From assembly GCA_017989775.1 (NCBI GenBank), contig JAGNPF010000075.1:1-7060 (forward strand): a stretch of 7,060 nucleotides of DNA. The letters are read 5' to 3'. Origin of the DNA: Flavobacterium sp. (GTDB lineage: Bacteria > Bacteroidota > Bacteroidia > Flavobacteriales > Flavobacteriaceae). Of this stretch, positions 6,024 through 7,060 are shown piece after piece. The translations under genes were made by a program, and so were the position numbers. Position 1 is the first letter of the stretch; every line of letters begins with the position of its first letter. Below the pieces are notes generated by a model that saw only the letters and a program-made list of their open reading frames with translations, had not been told where the DNA came from and did not search any database.

Positions 6024-7060
6024 TTATAATTTCCCTTCGTATATCGTTCCTACGTGAATCACTTCAGTTCTTCTGTTTTGGGCTCTTCCCTGTGCCGTTT
6101 TGTTGCTGGCAACCGGTTTGGATTCGCCGAAACCTTTGTGCGTGAGGTTTGCTGGATTCACGCCTTTGGCAACCAAGGCATCCACGACCGCTTTTGCTCT
6201 TGCTTCTGAAAGTTTCTGGTTGGATTCGGCACTACCTACATCGTCTGTATGACCTTCGATGGAGAATTTGGCATTTGGATAATTTTTCAGGATTTCCTTG
6301 ATGGCTTCCAATCTTCCGTCGGTTTCTCCCTTGTCGGCCGTAGCCAAAACTGCTTTTCCGGTCACAAAAAATACTGCTCTTGCTTGAACTTTAAGTTCTT
6401 TCAAAACTTCTTGGGTCACTTCTGGACAACCTTTGTTGCTGGCTGGTCCGGGAACGGTTGGGCAATCATCGGCTTTATCGATTACGCCGTCTTTATCCGT
6501 ATCTGGACAACCGGCATTCACAGCCAATCCTTTTTCGGTAGGACATTTATCGTCTTTGTCCAATACGCCGTCACCATCGGTATCTGGCCATGGACAACCT
6601 TTGTTTTCTACTGAACCTGCAACGGTTGGACATTTGTCGTCTTTGTCCAAAACTTTGTCACCGTCGGTATCAGGCCAAGGACAACCATTGTTTTCAACAG
6701 GACCAGCAACGGTAGGACATTTATCGTCTTTATCCAAGACAGTATCGCCATCGGTATCAGGCCAAGGGCAACCTTTGTTTTCTACTGGACCAGCTACTTC
6801 TGGACAAGCATCGTTTTTGTCCAAAACACCGTCTCCATCCATATCTTTCGATTTTTTCTGGTACACTGGAATTTTCACTCCTAAATGAAAATCTGCGGCT
6901 CTGGAATTGTTGGAAATCACGTTGGACAAGACCGAACCTGAACCAATGAAAAACACTCCTGTACGCAAACCTACACCCACTTGTGTTTGTTTATTAACAT
7001 CCACATAAGAAACAGGCAAATAGAAACTAAACCATCTCGATTCGTAACGAGGCGTCAAGC
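6024..7060 (-). CDS. OmpA-family outer-membrane protein with thrombospondin type 3 repeats, 5'-partial
   Basis: The visible C-terminal part is 344 codons and the N-terminus lies beyond the window. The first 65 or so residues (SFYLPVSYVDV, GLRTGVFFIGSGSVLSN) look like the end of an outer-membrane beta-barrel of the DUF5723 kind. Then come five calcium-binding type thrombospondin-3 repeats (72-212), each starting DxDxDxVxDKxDxCP. After a linker, the OmpA C-terminal domain (about 225-337) carries IEGHTDDVGS (267-276) and LSEARAKAVVDAL (283-295). Asp272 and Arg287 match the diaminopimelate-binding pair known in E. coli OmpA. The protein should sit in the outer membrane and hold peptidoglycan through this domain, with the repeats as a rigid periplasmic spacer. 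The TTG at 7056-7058 is an internal Leu codon, not a start. It converges with ytxH and shares its terminator. Confidence 0.95.
   Translation of the reverse strand, partial: LTPRYESRWFSFYLPVSYVDVNKQTQVGVGLRTGVFFIGSGSVLSNVISNNSRAADFHLGVKIPVYQKKSKDMDGDGVLDKNDACPEVAGPVENKGCPWPDTDGDTVLDKDDKCPTVAGPVENNGCPWPDTDGDKVLDKDDKCPTVAGSVENKGCPWPDTDGDGVLDKDDKCPTEKGLAVNAGCPDTDKDGVIDKADDCPTVPGPASNKGCPEVTQEVLKELKVQARAVFFVTGKAVLATADKGETDGRLEAIKEILKNYPNAKFSIEGHTDDVGSAESNQKLSEARAKAVVDALVAKGVNPANLTHKGFGESKPVASNKTAQGRAQNRRTEVIHVGTIYEGKL
6423..6845 (-). repeat. five tandem thrombospondin type 3 repeats within the OmpA-family gene
   Basis: Read on the minus strand from 6845 downward there are three units of 29 codons (6759-6845, 6672-6758, 6585-6671) and two of 27 codons (6504-6584, 6423-6503). 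The protein repeats follow DxDxDxVxDKxDxCPxxxGxxxNxGCP. The first three add a WP before the next Asp, and the shorter two lack it. The DNA copies differ at many third codon positions although the protein is nearly identical, most clearly between the second and third units. Confidence 0.9.

Noticed and set aside
6433..6888. Long plus-strand open frame rich in Ser, Pro and Gly repeats
   Set aside because: It is the antisense of the thrombospondin repeats of the OmpA-family gene; its repetitiveness simply mirrors that gene.

Overview
The window looks like chromosome of a Bacteroidota bacterium, most likely a Flavobacterium-like member of the Flavobacteriia. Reasons: AT-rich DNA, start regions mostly without Shine-Dalgarno sequences, a TAnnTTTG-type promoter element before pyrF, an OmpA-family protein combining a barrel end, thrombospondin type 3 repeats and an OmpA C-terminal domain, an Rcp1-like single-domain response regulator, and a palindromic CACAGATT/AATCTGTG intergenic repeat. 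The assignment rests on sequence style and protein families, not on a database search.

Layout. Left part, minus strand: a partial alpha/beta hydrolase gene (1-399) that seems to begin at a non-ATG codon, preceded by a palindromic intergenic repeat (421-474) and by pyrF (500-1324, orotidine 5'-phosphate decarboxylase, complete). A 370-bp divergent intergenic region (1325-1694) follows. Middle part, plus strand: a compact array of AraC-type regulator (1695-2261), single-domain response regulator (2267-2713) and CHASE3-PAS-PAS histidine kinase (2717-4951), with gaps of only 5 and 3 bases. After a 104-base gap come a probable lipoprotein distantly like DUF4142 (5056-5661) and a small YtxH-type membrane protein (5690-5902). 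A perfect 11-bp hairpin with A and T tracts (5976-6003) separates these from the convergent OmpA-family gene (6024-7060, N-terminus outside the window).

How the genes may work together. The most interesting unit is the five-gene plus-strand array. The membrane kinase has an intact phospho-acceptor His and ATP-binding motifs but no receiver. The response regulator has an intact Asp but no output domain. The AraC-type protein has a DNA-binding domain and a small ferredoxin-like N-terminal domain. The last two genes encode envelope or stress-type proteins. The gap before the lipoprotein holds a perfect 10-bp direct repeat with 21-bp periodicity, the geometry expected of paired AraC-family half-sites. 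My working hypothesis is a locally encoded envelope-stress signalling module in which the AraC-type protein controls the lipoprotein-ytxH pair. This is inference, and no member is an unknown fold. The flanking genes (pyrF, hydrolase, OmpA) look like ordinary chromosomal genes. I saw no mobile element, CRISPR array, tRNA or rRNA.
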